Below, piece after piece: positions 8,111 to 15,246 of a DNA stretch of 64,000 bases. A model generated the notes under the pieces. That model did not search any database, was not told the origin of the DNA, and saw only the letters and a list, made by a program, of their open reading frames with translations. A program made the position numbers and the translations under genes. This stretch comes from Brooklawnia sp032229645 (GTDB lineage Bacteria; Actinomycetota; Actinomycetes; Propionibacteriales; Propionibacteriaceae). Within the stretch, counting starts at the first letter, position 1. Each line of letters begins with the position of its first letter. The stretch spans positions 186,001 to 250,000 of the forward strand of contig CAVRLB010000007.1 in NCBI GenBank assembly GCA_963722295.1. Reading direction: 5' to 3'.

Positions 8111-9082
8111 TCACCTGATTGCTGCGGTGTCCCAGTACTCACGGACCTCGCTGATGAGGCCGTCTCGAACGGCGACGATGCTGACGATCGGGCTGGATAT
8201 CAGGCCGCTAGGGGTCGGGAATGAGCCTGTGGCATGCACCACCGCACCGCCCGGCGTCTCGAGTTCGGTGCGGATGCTCGAGATTCGCACCCCGGAGCTC
8301 TGGACGCGGGCGAGGTGCTCGGCGACCGCCTGTCGTCCGTGAATCGTCGCGGTGACTGCGATCGTGGGACCGTACGGGAAAGCCCATTGGACGTGCTCAT
8401 GGAGCACCTCACCGAGGGTAGCCGTGTTGAACCGGTCGAGCAGCTCGGGGAGGCGGTGCGCAGTGACCAGGCCGTGCAGTTCGGTACGCGTCAGCAGGCG
8501 AGGGAACGCCGCGCCGCCGGGGTCGAGGATTGAGGACTGCGCGAGCGATCCGGCGAACACCGGCGCGTAGCCGGCGTCTTCGATCAACCGCTCTATGCGA
8601 GGACGCTCCGCACTGGCATCTGTGGCGTACGCGACCGCCCACACGCCCGGAGTCTTCCGCGCACGAGAGACCAGCAGCTCGTCTTGAATGTGCGAGAACG
8701 CACGGACCACCACCGACCCGGGCAGGAGACCTCCGAGCCATTGCCCTTCGGTGAGGCCGCCGTCCAGCGCCGACGCCGCCCGACCTTCTCGGACCGTCAC
8801 GGCGTTCATCGTGTCCAACACGAGGACACCGTCCAGAAGTGGTGCCAGGCGGGTTGCGACCTCGGAAGCTCCGTCATGGCGCACGGCGAGCACGACAATG
8901 TCGTGCCGTGCCGCATCCTCGAACGTGCCGACCGTCACCGAGTCGGGGACCGCCGCGCGCGCTGCTGACTCCGCAGACCGGGCACCGAGAGTTACCTCGT
9001 AACCCGCATGTGCCCACAGCGTCGCGAGTCCCTGACCGATCGGCCCCGACCCGATCACCCCGACCGATCCGCCAGCTGCCAT
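8111..9082 (-). CDS. NADP-binding F420-reductase-like domain fused to SnoaL-like domain
   Basis: A 323-residue two-domain protein. Residues about 6-190 form a Rossmann domain like NADPH:F420 oxidoreductase/NADP_oxidored_F420 proteins (GVIGSGPIGQGLATLWAHAG, then a TLGARS strand and VVLAVRH). Residues about 195-323 resemble a SnoaL/NTF2-like alpha+beta barrel (WAFPYGPTIAVTATIHGRQ; VAVRDGLISEVREYWD). A reductase fused to a small-molecule-binding barrel suggests conversion or sensing of a small organic substrate; the reaction is unknown. It is divergent from an HxlR-type regulator with an 86-base shared promoter region, so it is probably that regulator's target. Confidence 0.75.
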   Translation of the reverse strand: MAAGGSVGVIGSGPIGQGLATLWAHAGYEVTLGARSAESAARAAVPDSVTVGTFEDAARHDIVVLAVRHDGASEVATRLAPLLDGVLVLDTMNAVTVREGRAASALDGGLTEGQWLGGLLPGSVVVRAFSHIQDELLVSRARKTPGVWAVAYATDASAERPRIERLIEDAGYAPVFAGSLAQSSILDPGGAAFPRLLTRTELHGLVTAHRLPELLDRFNTATLGEVLHEHVQWAFPYGPTIAVTATIHGRQAVAEHLARVQSSGVRISSIRTELETPGGAVVHATGSFPTPSGLISSPIVSIVAVRDGLISEVREYWDTAAIR

Positions 9083-9101
9083 GCGCTTCCATCTCCTTGC
9101 G

Positions 9102-9120
9102 GTTATTATTCGTAACTAAC
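9102..9120. promoter_or_regulatory. Candidate operator between reductase and hxlR-type genes
   Basis: Within the 86-base divergent intergenic region, the AT-rich stretch GTTATTATTCGTAACTAAC has partial dyad symmetry (GTTA at one end, TAAC at the other). It is the only AT-rich island there, as expected for an HxlR-type operator overlapping a promoter. The symmetry is imperfect. Confidence 0.35.
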
Positions 9121-9168
9121 AGCACCCACGGTAATTCCCACGAATCACACGGGCAAGAAGGCACTTCC

Positions 9169-9591
9169 ATGACCGATACACACACCGGCATAACCACCAA
9201 CGACTCGCCCCCCGATTCCGCCTGCGACGAGGAACCGCCCCGGCCGGTCTGCGGCATCCGCGACATCCTCGATCGCATCGGCGACACCTGGTCGGTGCTC
9301 GTCACCATTCAGCTCCGACTGCACGGTCCACGTCGTTTCGGACAGCTCCTGCGTTCTGTCGATGGCATCTCGCAGCGCATGCTCACCGTCACCCTGCGCA
9401 GACTGCAACGTGACGGCCTGATCGACCGCACTGTCTTGGACACCTCGCCGCCGCAGGTGAAGTATTCACTCACCGAAGTCGGCCACTCACTGACCAGCAT
9501 CCTCAAAGAACTCGTCGACTGGGCCGCCACCAACCGCGCAGACATCGACGCCGCGCGTCACACATGGGATCAGACCACGACCGAACGTTGA
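9169..9591 (+). CDS. HxlR-family transcriptional regulator
   Basis: A 140-residue winged-helix regulator of the HxlR family. The core is diagnostic: a Cys in PVCGIRDILDRIGDTWSVLV, then GPRRFGQLLRSVDGISQRML and TVTLRRLQRDGLIDR, then the wing KYSLTEVG and the closing helix LTSILKELVDWA. Several HxlR proteins sense electrophiles or oxidants through such an N-terminal Cys. ATG 9169 gives the conserved length; the longer upstream frame overlaps the divergent gene and is not protein-like. It faces away from the reductase/SnoaL fusion, which it probably controls. Confidence 0.85.
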   Translation: MTDTHTGITTNDSPPDSACDEEPPRPVCGIRDILDRIGDTWSVLVTIQLRLHGPRRFGQLLRSVDGISQRMLTVTLRRLQRDGLIDRTVLDTSPPQVKYSLTEVGHSLTSILKELVDWAATNRADIDAARHTWDQTTTER

Positions 9592-9630
9592 GCGGCAGAC
9601 GACAAACTAGTGCTTCTGTGCGTTAGTTCG

Positions 9631-9693
9631 TTGGCGGTGGGAGACCAGATTCGGCTGGTCGGCGACGACATCTTCGTGACAAGCCCACGGTGA
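9631..9693 (+). pseudogene. Scrap of an enolase gene
   Basis: Twenty codons (LAVGDQIRLVGDDIFVTSPR, then a stop) match the highly conserved enolase segment around the QLVGDDLFVTN motif. Nothing before or after is enolase-like, so this is a short relic of a horizontally acquired or rearranged enolase gene. Confidence 0.55.
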
Positions 9694-9765
9694 GGGCGTT
9701 CAGGCGGGGACGAGAGCCGTCCACCGTAGCAGGATCGGCGCCCATCACGACCTACCGTGAGGGAC

Positions 9766-10013
9766 TCAGGGGGCGGATGGACGGGTCGTCTCGAGAGGGT
9801 TCAAGCCCTTCTGTGACCCGGCTTCTGTGGCCCGAGCCCGGAGACGCACGGCCGCGACCGCACACATGACGCACCAGGGCAGTAGCGACAGGATCGACAT
9901 CACCAGTCCAAGCATCCCAAGAGTAGATGGGACTAGCATCAACACCCCGGATACGAGCGCCCACCAGCCGATCGGGCGACCAAGTGCCCTAGTCCGAGAA
10001 TGAACTGTTCCAG
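9766..10013 (-). pseudogene. Truncated small membrane protein next to IS110 element
   Basis: The minus-strand frame ending at stop 9766 reads RTRALGRPIGWWALVSGVL followed by a strongly hydrophobic helix (LVPSTLGMLGLVMSILSLL) and a basic C-terminal tail. It resembles the C-terminal transmembrane part of a small actinobacterial membrane protein. Upstream the frame runs into the IS110-family element boundary near 10020 with no start codon in a conserved context, so the gene was probably cut by that insertion. An internal ATG (about 9945) could give a 60-residue product. Confidence 0.4.
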
Positions 10014-10077
10014 GCGCGCGGCAGCATCCGGCGTAGCGTAGCGGAGCCGGATATCGCTGGTCGGGAGTGTTGTCGGT

Positions 10078-11358
10078 TCAGGCGGCGGGTCGGAGGGTGA
10101 CTTTGTAGCCGAGGGCTTCGAGGCCTCGGATGTGGCTGCGGCGTTTGGCGGTGGTCGAGACGCGCTTGTCGTAGTGGTCGGGGCCAAGATCGATGAAGCA
10201 GCTATCGGGGTGGGCCAGCAGGTGCCAGACGATGGTCAGGATCGAACGGCCGACCGCGACCATGGCTTTCTTCTTCCCACGTCTTCGAGCGATGCGCCGA
10301 TAGCGGGCGCCAAGGAACGTGTCGGTGCGGCCTGCAGATACCGCGGCCTCGCCGATCGCGCGAGCGAGGTAGCGGTTGCCGTGCCCGGTAGAACCGTTGC
10401 CCTTGGCCTTGCCGGCCGATGATTTGATCCCGGGCGCGAATCTGGCCCAGGAGGCCAGGTGGCCAGGGGTGGGGAACCGGGTCATATCGAGCCCGATCTC
10501 GGCGATGATGACCGCGGCCGCTTTCGGGCCGATCCCGGGGATCTCGTCCAGCCGGGCGACCGCGTCAGCGAAAGGGGCCACCAACACCTCGATCTGAGCA
10601 TCCACGGCAGCAATGTCGGCGTTGTCCCGGTCAATGCGTTCCAGCATCAACTTGAGCCGGAACCGGTGAGAATCGTCGAACGTACCGGCCTCCAGCCCGG
10701 CGAACGCGTCCTCGAGCAGCCTGATCTTCGACCGCATCCGCGACCTGGCCATGTCCGCGAGGACTTTGGGGTCACGCTGCCCGGCGATCATCGCGTCCAT
10801 CATCGCCCGCCCGGACACCCCGTGAATGTCCGAAGCGACGACCGACAGCTTGATACAGGCCTCTTCCAGCAGTTTCTCGACCCGGTTCTTCGTCGCGTTG
10901 CGCGCGTTGACCAGATCGACCCGGTCACGAGTCAGACCCCGAAGGCGGCGGATATCGGCCGGGGGCACGAAGCTGGGGCGCAGCATCTGACGTTCAGCGA
11001 CCTTGCACAACCACACCGCGTCCAGCACGTCGGTCTTCGGCCGTCCGGGCAGATGCCGCACATCCTTGGCGTTGACCAGCCACGGCTGGAGCCCATGGGC
11101 CTCGAGCAGATAGAACGGCGCCCGCCAGTAATCCGAAGTCGCTTCCATCACCACCCGGGTCACACCCAAACCGACCAGCCGGTTCGCCAACTCCGACAAC
11201 GACCCCACCATCGTGGAATGAGTCGTCACTTCCTGGACCCGCCTGGTCTTACCGGCCGGCGCGGGAAGCCGGACACAGCACACGACCTCGGCCTTGCCGA
11301 TATCCAACGCTGCGACCCGCTCGATGATCTGCTCATCGTCTTCAGCTACTGCGAACAC
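10078..11358 (-). CDS. IS110-family transposase (recombinase)
   Basis: A complete 426-residue IS110-family recombinase. The N-terminal RuvC-like DEDD domain is visible (AALDIGKAEVVCCVRLP; VVMEATSDYWRAPFYLL; RPKTDVLDAVWLCKVA). The C-terminal transposase-20-type domain carries the IPGIGPKAAAVIIAEIG helix-hairpin-helix and the conserved Ser region (SWARFAPGIKSSAGKAKGNG). Members move without terminal inverted repeats and, as recently shown for IS621-type elements, use a bridge RNA from the element's non-coding end to choose targets. The frame is intact, so it may be active. It sits between a truncated membrane gene (left) and an IS982 element (right). Confidence 0.9.
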   Translation of the reverse strand: MFAVAEDDEQIIERVAALDIGKAEVVCCVRLPAPAGKTRRVQEVTTHSTMVGSLSELANRLVGLGVTRVVMEATSDYWRAPFYLLEAHGLQPWLVNAKDVRHLPGRPKTDVLDAVWLCKVAERQMLRPSFVPPADIRRLRGLTRDRVDLVNARNATKNRVEKLLEEACIKLSVVASDIHGVSGRAMMDAMIAGQRDPKVLADMARSRMRSKIRLLEDAFAGLEAGTFDDSHRFRLKLMLERIDRDNADIAAVDAQIEVLVAPFADAVARLDEIPGIGPKAAAVIIAEIGLDMTRFPTPGHLASWARFAPGIKSSAGKAKGNGSTGHGNRYLARAIGEAAVSAGRTDTFLGARYRRIARRRGKKKAMVAVGRSILTIVWHLLAHPDSCFIDLGPDHYDKRVSTTAKRRSHIRGLEALGYKVTLRPAA

Positions 11359-11620
11359 CTCGATCCTCCTCCACTACGCACTTCGGATTGAAGCGCGACC
11401 GCCCGGGAGAACCGCCAGGGCAAACAACAAATCTAGTCCTCGCGCTCACACCAGCCCGCCACCTTCTGGTGGACTGGATCGGCAGCATTGAAGAGCCCAC
11501 CACGCAGTTCCCCCACCCGGCTAGATGACGGCCTCACAGGACCATAGGAACAACGGCGTCACCGGGCGGCCACACCACCATTCTCAGCCCGGAACGAGCG
11601 GCCCGACAAGGCCACTTTGG
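11359..11620 (-). ncRNA. IS110 non-coding end, candidate bridge-RNA region
   Basis: About 260 bases upstream of the IS110-family transposase start contain no coding frame. By analogy with IS621-like elements, the bridge RNA is encoded in the non-coding end 5' of the recombinase gene. GC-rich self-complementary segments are present (around CCACCTTCTGGTGG at 11459-11472). The element boundary, and hence the exact RNA, cannot be fixed from this sequence alone. Confidence 0.35.
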
Positions 11621-12667
11621 CTAGATGAGTAATTCCAAGGGGTGGGTTCGGCGCGCCTGCTGGTGAGGATGGGCGGGGGTGTCCATGATCGGTGCTCTAA
11701 CACCAGTTCGGAGCATGGGAGCTCGTCATGGACACTGATTTGGACACCCTCGCAACTGCACTCTACGTCACCTGTGACGATCTGCTGGTCGCTCATCCTG
11801 ACCAGGTCCCGTATCGTCCTAAGATCGGTATCTCGCCGAAGATCAGCGACGCCGAACTGGTCACCTTGTCGGTCTTGCAAGCACTACTCGGATTCGTGTC
11901 AGAAGCCCGCTGGCTACGCCATGTATCCGGTGATCCCAGACTTCACGCCATGTTCCCGCACGTGCCGGGACAGTCCGGATACAACAAACGGTTACGCAAA
12001 CTGGCCGGGCTCATGTCGTGGCTGGCCGCCACCCTGACCGCCATGACCGGGGTCGGCGACGATGACGTGTGGCTGGTCGACTCCACACCGGTGGAATGCG
12101 GACGTTCCCGCGAAACCTGCCGCCGTTCCGATCTGGCCGGGTGGGCCGAGTACGGATACTGCGCCTCTCACTCCCGCTACTTTTGGGGGCTACGCCTGCA
12201 TCTGCTGACCACCGTTCACGGGCTGCCGGTCGCCTGGATGCTGACCGGCGCGAAAGCCGATGAACGCGAAGTCCTCGCCCACATGCTCGACACCTGCCCG
12301 GCCCCCACCAGCGGGCACCCGCAGATCATCATCGGTGACAAGAACTACTTCGGGCGCGACTTCGAGGCCGGGCTCGCCGAGCGCGGCCTGATCCTGTTAC
12401 GCCCCGCCCGCAAGGGCGAACAAGCCCGGCCCGGGGCCCGGTTCTTCAAACCTCTGCGACAGATCATCGAGTCAGTCAATGACACGTTCAAGGGACAACT
12501 GGACCTGGAACGCCATGGTGGACGAACCATCAACGGGGTCTGCGCCCGAGTCGCACAACGCATCCTGGCCCTAACCACAACCATCTGGCACAACTGGCAC
12601 TGCGGCGCCCCAGTCCTACGCTCACTAACCACCTACGACCACTGAACCCTTGGAATCAATCATCTAG
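11621..12667. mobile_element. Complete IS982-family insertion sequence
   Basis: A 1047-bp element bounded by inverted repeats. The left end at 11621 begins CTAGATGAGTAATTCCAAGG. The right end read inward from 12667 begins CTAGATGATTGATTCCAAGG; the two differ at two of these 20 positions. It contains one intact transposase gene. Flanking bases (left CACTTTGG, right TGCGCAGT) show no target-site duplication. Its right end has cut the DUF4386-like gene at 12668. Confidence 0.85.
11728..12645 (+). CDS. IS982-family DDE transposase
   Basis: A 305-residue intact transposase of the IS982 family. The conserved N-terminus (DTDLDTLATALYVTCDDLL), the first catalytic Asp in VWLVDSTPVECGRSRET, the middle Asp in IIIGDKNYFGRDFE, and the C-terminal IESVNDTFKGQLDLERHGGRT with the catalytic Glu are all visible. 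ATG 11728 lies 107 bases inside the left inverted repeat, a normal layout for the family. Confidence 0.9.
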   Translation: MDTDLDTLATALYVTCDDLLVAHPDQVPYRPKIGISPKISDAELVTLSVLQALLGFVSEARWLRHVSGDPRLHAMFPHVPGQSGYNKRLRKLAGLMSWLAATLTAMTGVGDDDVWLVDSTPVECGRSRETCRRSDLAGWAEYGYCASHSRYFWGLRLHLLTTVHGLPVAWMLTGAKADEREVLAHMLDTCPAPTSGHPQIIIGDKNYFGRDFEAGLAERGLILLRPARKGEQARPGARFFKPLRQIIESVNDTFKGQLDLERHGGRTINGVCARVAQRILALTTTIWHNWHCGAPVLRSLTTYDH

Positions 12668-13190
12668 TGCGCAGTAGGGCGGCGGCGACGAGTAGTAGGG
12701 CGATGCCGTTGAGGACGTAGTACGTCAGGAACGCCGTCCCACGCCAGGACGCCAACAGCACTTCCCCGGCGGCCAGGAGCGCCGACTGGTCGGCGGGAAG
12801 GGCCTTTACGTGCTGCTGGGAGAGCAGAAGCATGTCGACGGCCGGGTTAGAGGAGAGGTATGCCGCCATCCCCAGAACCATGAGCAACCCGGCGATCGCG
12901 GCGGTCGACCTCGCCCGATCCCAGAGCACGGTCACCAGTGCGAGATAGACCAAGGCCACGAGCACATTGTTCACGCTGAGCAGCAGGTCCAGGCTGACCA
13001 AGCCGAGCAGTGGGTTCTCAGCCATGAGGACGAAGAAGCCGTCCACCGAAGTCGGCGGCGGGTGCAAGACAAAAACGACAACCTGTACAACGATGAGGAC
13101 GATCGAGCCGACAGCGGCACCGGCACCAGTAAGCAACACCCCGCGCCAAGGCTCCCGGCACGTTCCCGCGATGGTAGTTCGATCAGCCAT
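12660..13190 (-). CDS. DUF4386-like membrane protein truncated by IS982
   Basis: A 176-residue membrane protein fragment with about five hydrophobic helices. Its pattern (GFFVLMAENPLLGLVSLDLL ... VLVALVYLALVTVLWDRA) resembles DUF4386-type proteins, which are usually about 220-240 residues. The last codons (ACT AGA TGA) are supplied by the inverted repeat of the IS982 element, so the native C-terminus is lost. No function is established for the family. It lies downstream of a TetR gene on the same strand. Confidence 0.6.
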   Translation of the reverse strand: MADRTTIAGTCREPWRGVLLTGAGAAVGSIVLIVVQVVVFVLHPPPTSVDGFFVLMAENPLLGLVSLDLLLSVNNVLVALVYLALVTVLWDRARSTAAIAGLLMVLGMAAYLSSNPAVDMLLLSQQHVKALPADQSALLAAGEVLLASWRGTAFLTYYVLNGIALLLVAAALLRTR

Positions 13191-13248
13191 GGGCTCCAGC
13201 CTCCCCTAGTTCACGCCACTCAACCTAACCTTTTCTTGTCACCGCAGG

Positions 13249-13860
13249 TCACGGTGACGAACGTTCGTCGCGCTCGTCGGCCGGGCTCCCCCGCAGCAGG
13301 GAGTCGACGATCGATCGGCACTGGTCTCGGACCACTCCCTCGGGCACCGGATCGTACAGTAGCTGGCTTGCCATCCCCTGCATGAAGGCGAGCACGGCCC
13401 AGGCGGTGGCGTCCGGGTCGACGGACGCGGGCACCTCCGCCTCTGCTTGGGCGCGGCGCACGAGTGATGCGAACGCGATTCGAAGTTCCTGATCGGACGC
13501 CGCGACCGCCTTCCCGATCTCCGCGTCGAACGGAGCCCGCTCGACGAAGGCCGCGCCCTGCAACTCGGCCGTCCGGCGGGGCGCGTCCAGAGGGAGCACG
13601 CTCACCATGAGCGCCACGAACCAGCCGTGCAGGGTGGGACGTCCGGGGGCGCCGAGAACAGGCAGGGAGGCGGTCTCGCGCAGCCGCCCGAACATGGCAC
13701 GGAGCAGTTGTTCTTTGCTGGGGAGTGCTTTCTGCACCGCACCAAGGGACATGCCCGCTTCCGCGGCCACTGATCGGAAGGTGACCGACTGAAGCCCGTC
13801 ACGCGCTACCAGACGCAAGGCCGCGTCGGCGAACTCCGCCTGACGTGGGCTGAGGTCCAA
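13249..13860 (-). CDS. TetR-family regulator
   Basis: A 203-residue TetR-type repressor. The N-terminal helix-turn-helix is clear (QAEFADAALRLVARDGLQS, VTFRSVAAEAGMSLGAVQKA, SKEQLLRAMF), followed by an all-helical ligand domain. It lies immediately downstream (4 bases) of the CPBP-family membrane protease gene and is almost certainly co-transcribed with it. The perfect palindrome in front of that operon (14685-14702) is its most probable binding site, implying autoregulation of the pair. Confidence 0.85.
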   Translation of the reverse strand: MDLSPRQAEFADAALRLVARDGLQSVTFRSVAAEAGMSLGAVQKALPSKEQLLRAMFGRLRETASLPVLGAPGRPTLHGWFVALMVSVLPLDAPRRTAELQGAAFVERAPFDAEIGKAVAASDQELRIAFASLVRRAQAEAEVPASVDPDATAWAVLAFMQGMASQLLYDPVPEGVVRDQCRSIVDSLLRGSPADERDERSSP

Positions 13861-13863
13861 GGC

Positions 13864-14652
13864 TCAGTCCTGCCCGAGCTGAGCATAGTTGGGCAGCCGA
13901 TGCCAGAGATAGCCGGCGTATCCGACCAGCACGGCTGTCATGGCCGCTACCCCAACCAGTGCCCCAGTGGTCAACGAGTCACCGACACTGAGGGCTACGA
14001 GGTCGTAAAGGGCGTGCCACACGATGCCGATCCACAGGCTGCCCGTTATCTCCACGAGTTCGGCGAGCACGAAACCAACCAGGCACGCGAACGCAAATTG
14101 CAGCCCAACGTAGGTCGGGTCCCCGCCGCCGAGAAGGTTGGTCAAGTGCAAGGCGCCGAACACCGCGGACGCCCCGACGACCGCCCGTCTCCGGCCGAGC
14201 CGCCGCAGCGCCGCGAGCAGCAGCCCGCGGAACCAGATCTCCTCGCTGAAACCCACGGCGATGGCGAGCACGCTGTAGGCGAGTGCCTGGCTTGGGGTCA
14301 CGGCGAGGCGCGCAGAGCCGAGGAGGATCACCGGGAGGGCCACCAAAGGAACCAACCAGAGCGCGTCAGCTATCGCTCGCGGACGCCGAAACCCGTACTC
14401 GGCCAGCGACGGCCTGGTTCGCCACATGATGACCAACCCGATCAGTGCCGATGCCCCGACAAAGGCAGCCTGAGTATAGGTGGCCGCTGGCTCGCCAAGC
14501 CCTCGGACCTGGCTGAAACCTGCACCGAAAGCAGTCAGGACAACGCCGCCCAGGCCGATGGCGATTGCCCAGAGCCACGGCCATCGCGACTGCCACGTTG
14601 CCAGGGGGCGGACGCGAGCGGATGATTCGATCGGTGCGAGTTCGGTCTGCAT
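13864..14652 (-). CDS. CPBP-family intramembrane metalloprotease
   Basis: A 262-residue integral membrane protein with about eight helices, of the CPBP (Abi/CAAX, Rce1-like) family. The catalytic motif 1 is EEIWFRG (two Glu and an Arg) after AIAVGFS. Motif 2 with His is GALHLTNLL, and motif 3 is IGIVWHALYD. Members act as membrane-embedded glutamic/metallo-proteases, often linked to bacteriocin self-immunity or stress. It is the first gene of a two-gene operon with a TetR regulator. The 32-base leader before ATG 14652 adjoins a perfect palindromic operator. Confidence 0.85.
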   Translation of the reverse strand: MQTELAPIESSARVRPLATWQSRWPWLWAIAIGLGGVVLTAFGAGFSQVRGLGEPAATYTQAAFVGASALIGLVIMWRTRPSLAEYGFRRPRAIADALWLVPLVALPVILLGSARLAVTPSQALAYSVLAIAVGFSEEIWFRGLLLAALRRLGRRRAVVGASAVFGALHLTNLLGGGDPTYVGLQFAFACLVGFVLAELVEITGSLWIGIVWHALYDLVALSVGDSLTTGALVGVAAMTAVLVGYAGYLWHRLPNYAQLGQD

Positions 14653-14662
14653 GACTCCCTCT

Positions 14663-14702
14663 CGGAATACGTCTGTATCCAGCTAGAATACGGCCGTATT
14701 CT
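14663..14702. promoter_or_regulatory. TetR-type operator: perfect palindrome plus a half-conserved copy
   Basis: AGAATACGGCCGTATTCT (14685-14702) is an 18-bp perfect palindrome. A second, looser copy, GGAATACGTCTGTATCC, lies at 14663-14679 nearer the CPBP gene start. Both share GAATACG...GTAT. The placement before the CPBP-TetR operon fits autorepression by the TetR protein. Confidence 0.65.
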
Positions 14703-14889
14703 CATGTGTCAAGCAGAGGTCGCACCAGCAGCGCTCCCGTCGCTGACAGCGTGCCTCACGGTGCCGGTGTGCACCGTGAATCTTCACGGCGGAAGGTGTA
14801 CGAGTTCCGCCGAGCGGCCTCCATGGGGTGGGGGATTTATTCCGGACAGTTCCACGAACGTTCACGTGACGAGTCGACCTCGTGCACCG

Positions 14890-14906
14890 ATATCGGAATA
14901 CGATAT
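14890..14906. promoter_or_regulatory. Candidate PadR operator
   Basis: ATATCG-GAATA-CGATAT is an inverted repeat with 6-bp arms and a 5-bp spacer, located 13 bases before the padR-like frame. PadR-family repressors commonly bind such ATAT-rich dyads in their own promoters. Confidence 0.5.
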
Positions 14907-14918
14907 TGCTGGAGAAAC

Positions 14919-15246
14919 ATAAGAGAACTACTCCGAGGCGCGGTGTTCCTGCACATCCTCCACCATGCATCCGAAGTTCCAATCCACGGCACCTGGATGA
15001 GTGCCGAATTGTCCAACCACCGCGACGACATCTCGCCGGGAAACCCTGTATCCGACGCTTCACCGGATGGAGGCGGACGGCCTGCTCGTCTCGACCAAAG
15101 AGACGATCGACGGGCGCGTGTTGCGCGTCTACCGGGCCACACCCGCGGGCCGGGAAGCGCTCGCCGACGGCCGCCGCGCGGTCCAAGAAGTGGCCTCCGA
15201 GATGCTCCGCGACCAGCCCGGGAGGACTACCGACGATGACCTCTAA
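14919..15246 (+). pseudogene. PadR-family regulator, frameshifted, with ATA in place of start codon
   Basis: A PadR-type winged-helix regulator split between two frames. The first part (RELLRGAVFLHILHHASEVP ... MSAELSNHRDDISPG) runs from 14919 to about 15042. The rest (TLYPTLHRMEADGLLVSTKE ... YRATPAGREALADG) follows in another frame to a stop at 15246. One extra A in GGGAAACCC (about 15041-15043) accounts for the shift. A good GGAG ribosome site (14911-14914) stands before ATA 14919, where ATG is expected, so the start codon is also damaged. It overlaps the transporter gene downstream by 11 bases; loss of PadR would leave that gene derepressed. Confidence 0.7.

Noticed and set aside
10459..11391. 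310-codon frame antisense to the IS110 transposase
   Set aside because: His/Arg/Gln-rich translation without similarity; the transposase frame is intact on the other strand.
11519..11526. A second IS982 end (GCTAGATGA) inside the IS110 non-coding region
   Set aside because: Only nine bases match; the diagnostic ATTCCAAGG part is absent, so it is likely coincidental.
14706..15239. A 177-codon continuous protein in the padR region
   Set aside because: Only its middle part is PadR-like; the start and end are unrelated, which is better explained by a one-base insertion in padR.
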